Positions 5,075-5,290 of a stretch of 5,290 nt of DNA are shown piece after piece. The translations under genes were made by a program, and so were the position numbers. The DNA is taken from positions 1 to 5,290 of the forward strand of contig CATZDQ010000122.1 in assembly GCA_958417695.1 (NCBI GenBank), given 5' to 3'. Every line of letters begins with the position of its first letter. Within the stretch, counting starts at the first letter, position 1. The DNA comes from an uncultured Clostridiaceae bacterium. GTDB lineage: Bacteria; Bacillota; Clostridia; TANB77; CAG-508. The notes under the pieces are model-generated. The model saw only the letters and a list, made by a program, of their open reading frames with translations. It did not search any database and had not been told where the DNA came from.

Positions 5075-5290
5075 TTGAATATAACTATTAAAAAATCAAG
5101 GGATGATGATAAAAGAAAAACCATATGGATTCCAATGGAGGAAGATAAACTACAAGAGGTATGCAATGAATTAGGAATAGAAATGAGTACAAGGTCAAAC
5201 TGTTATATAGAAGGCAGTAGGGATGAAAGATTTTCAAATATACTGGCTGATAAAAATGTAAATATAGATGAACTAAACTATTTAATGAAA
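5075..5290 (+). CDS. ArdA-like antirestriction protein, N-terminal part (runs off the window)
   Basis: The frame starts at TTG 5075, with GGAGG (5063-5067) 7 bases upstream, and stays open for all 72 codons to the window edge. It reads NITIKKSRDDDKRKTIWIPM, then EEDKLQEVCNELGI, and later a stretch ending NVNIDELNYLMK. A W(I/V)xxPxxxEELxExLxxIGI segment and an (D/N)ELNYL block in this order and spacing are typical of ArdA proteins. These are DNA mimics that inhibit type I restriction enzymes and are carried by conjugative elements such as Tn916 relatives. An acidic character is only partly evident here. The C-terminal half is missing, so the call is provisional. It is the second gene of the pair starting at 4370. 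Confidence 0.6.
   Translation, partial: MNITIKKSRDDDKRKTIWIPMEEDKLQEVCNELGIEMSTRSNCYIEGSRDERFSNILADKNVNIDELNYLMK

Noticed and set aside
4984..5166. 60-residue reading frame on the minus strand
   Set aside because: It overlaps two better-supported genes on the other strand and is a low-complexity hydrophobic shadow.

Overview
The window reads as an accessory, mobile-element-rich stretch from a low-GC Gram-positive (Firmicutes) genome, most plausibly a clostridial or peptoniphilid-type anaerobe or a streptococcus. The reasons are AT-rich coding sequence, strong AGGAGG-type ribosome sites, TTGAAT/TATAAT-type promoters, an IS3-family transposase of clostridial flavour and an Erm(A)/Erm(TR)-class macrolide resistance methyltransferase. 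I cannot name the species. Every recognisable gene lies on the + strand.

Bases 1-153 are about 51% GC and encode the last part of a 23S rRNA uracil-C5 methyltransferase (RlmD/RumA family). A stop codon replaces the catalytic cysteine. At the conserved HVETVALL motif the reading frame passes directly into about 30% GC DNA encoding a foreign C-terminal tail (to 441), which looks like an integration junction. Next comes a decayed IS3-family insertion sequence (about 551-1748): OrfA is a remnant and OrfB is broken by one nonsense codon. It is followed by a striking 134-bp fold-back structure (1751-1884) and a short unidentified gene fragment (1890-2078).

Bases 2147-2626 hold an intact small gene for a CopZ-like zinc/[2Fe-2S] metallochaperone. 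It is followed by several degenerate copies of RlmD-type C-terminal tails (2632-2805) and a terminator hairpin. I read these tails as scars of repeated insertions at the same type of site.

Bases 2970-3990 are a complete inducible resistance unit. It has a promoter, two leader peptides carrying the known stall motifs IAVV and IFVI, a six-segment translational attenuator that can be traced base by base, erm(A)/erm(TR), and a terminator. The logic is a two-step cascade: stalling on leader 1 exposes the leader 2 ribosome site, and stalling on leader 2 exposes the erm start.

Bases 3991-4369 have no gene but are dense in structure: a possible promoter whose -10 lies inside a 22-bp perfect palindrome, then a terminator hairpin directly before the next gene. 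The window ends with a likely two-gene operon (4370 to the edge): a cysteine-rich protein with a possible DUF6075-like C-terminal half, and the start of a TTG-initiated protein resembling ArdA antirestriction proteins. This pair looks like the edge of a conjugative or mobilizable element module.
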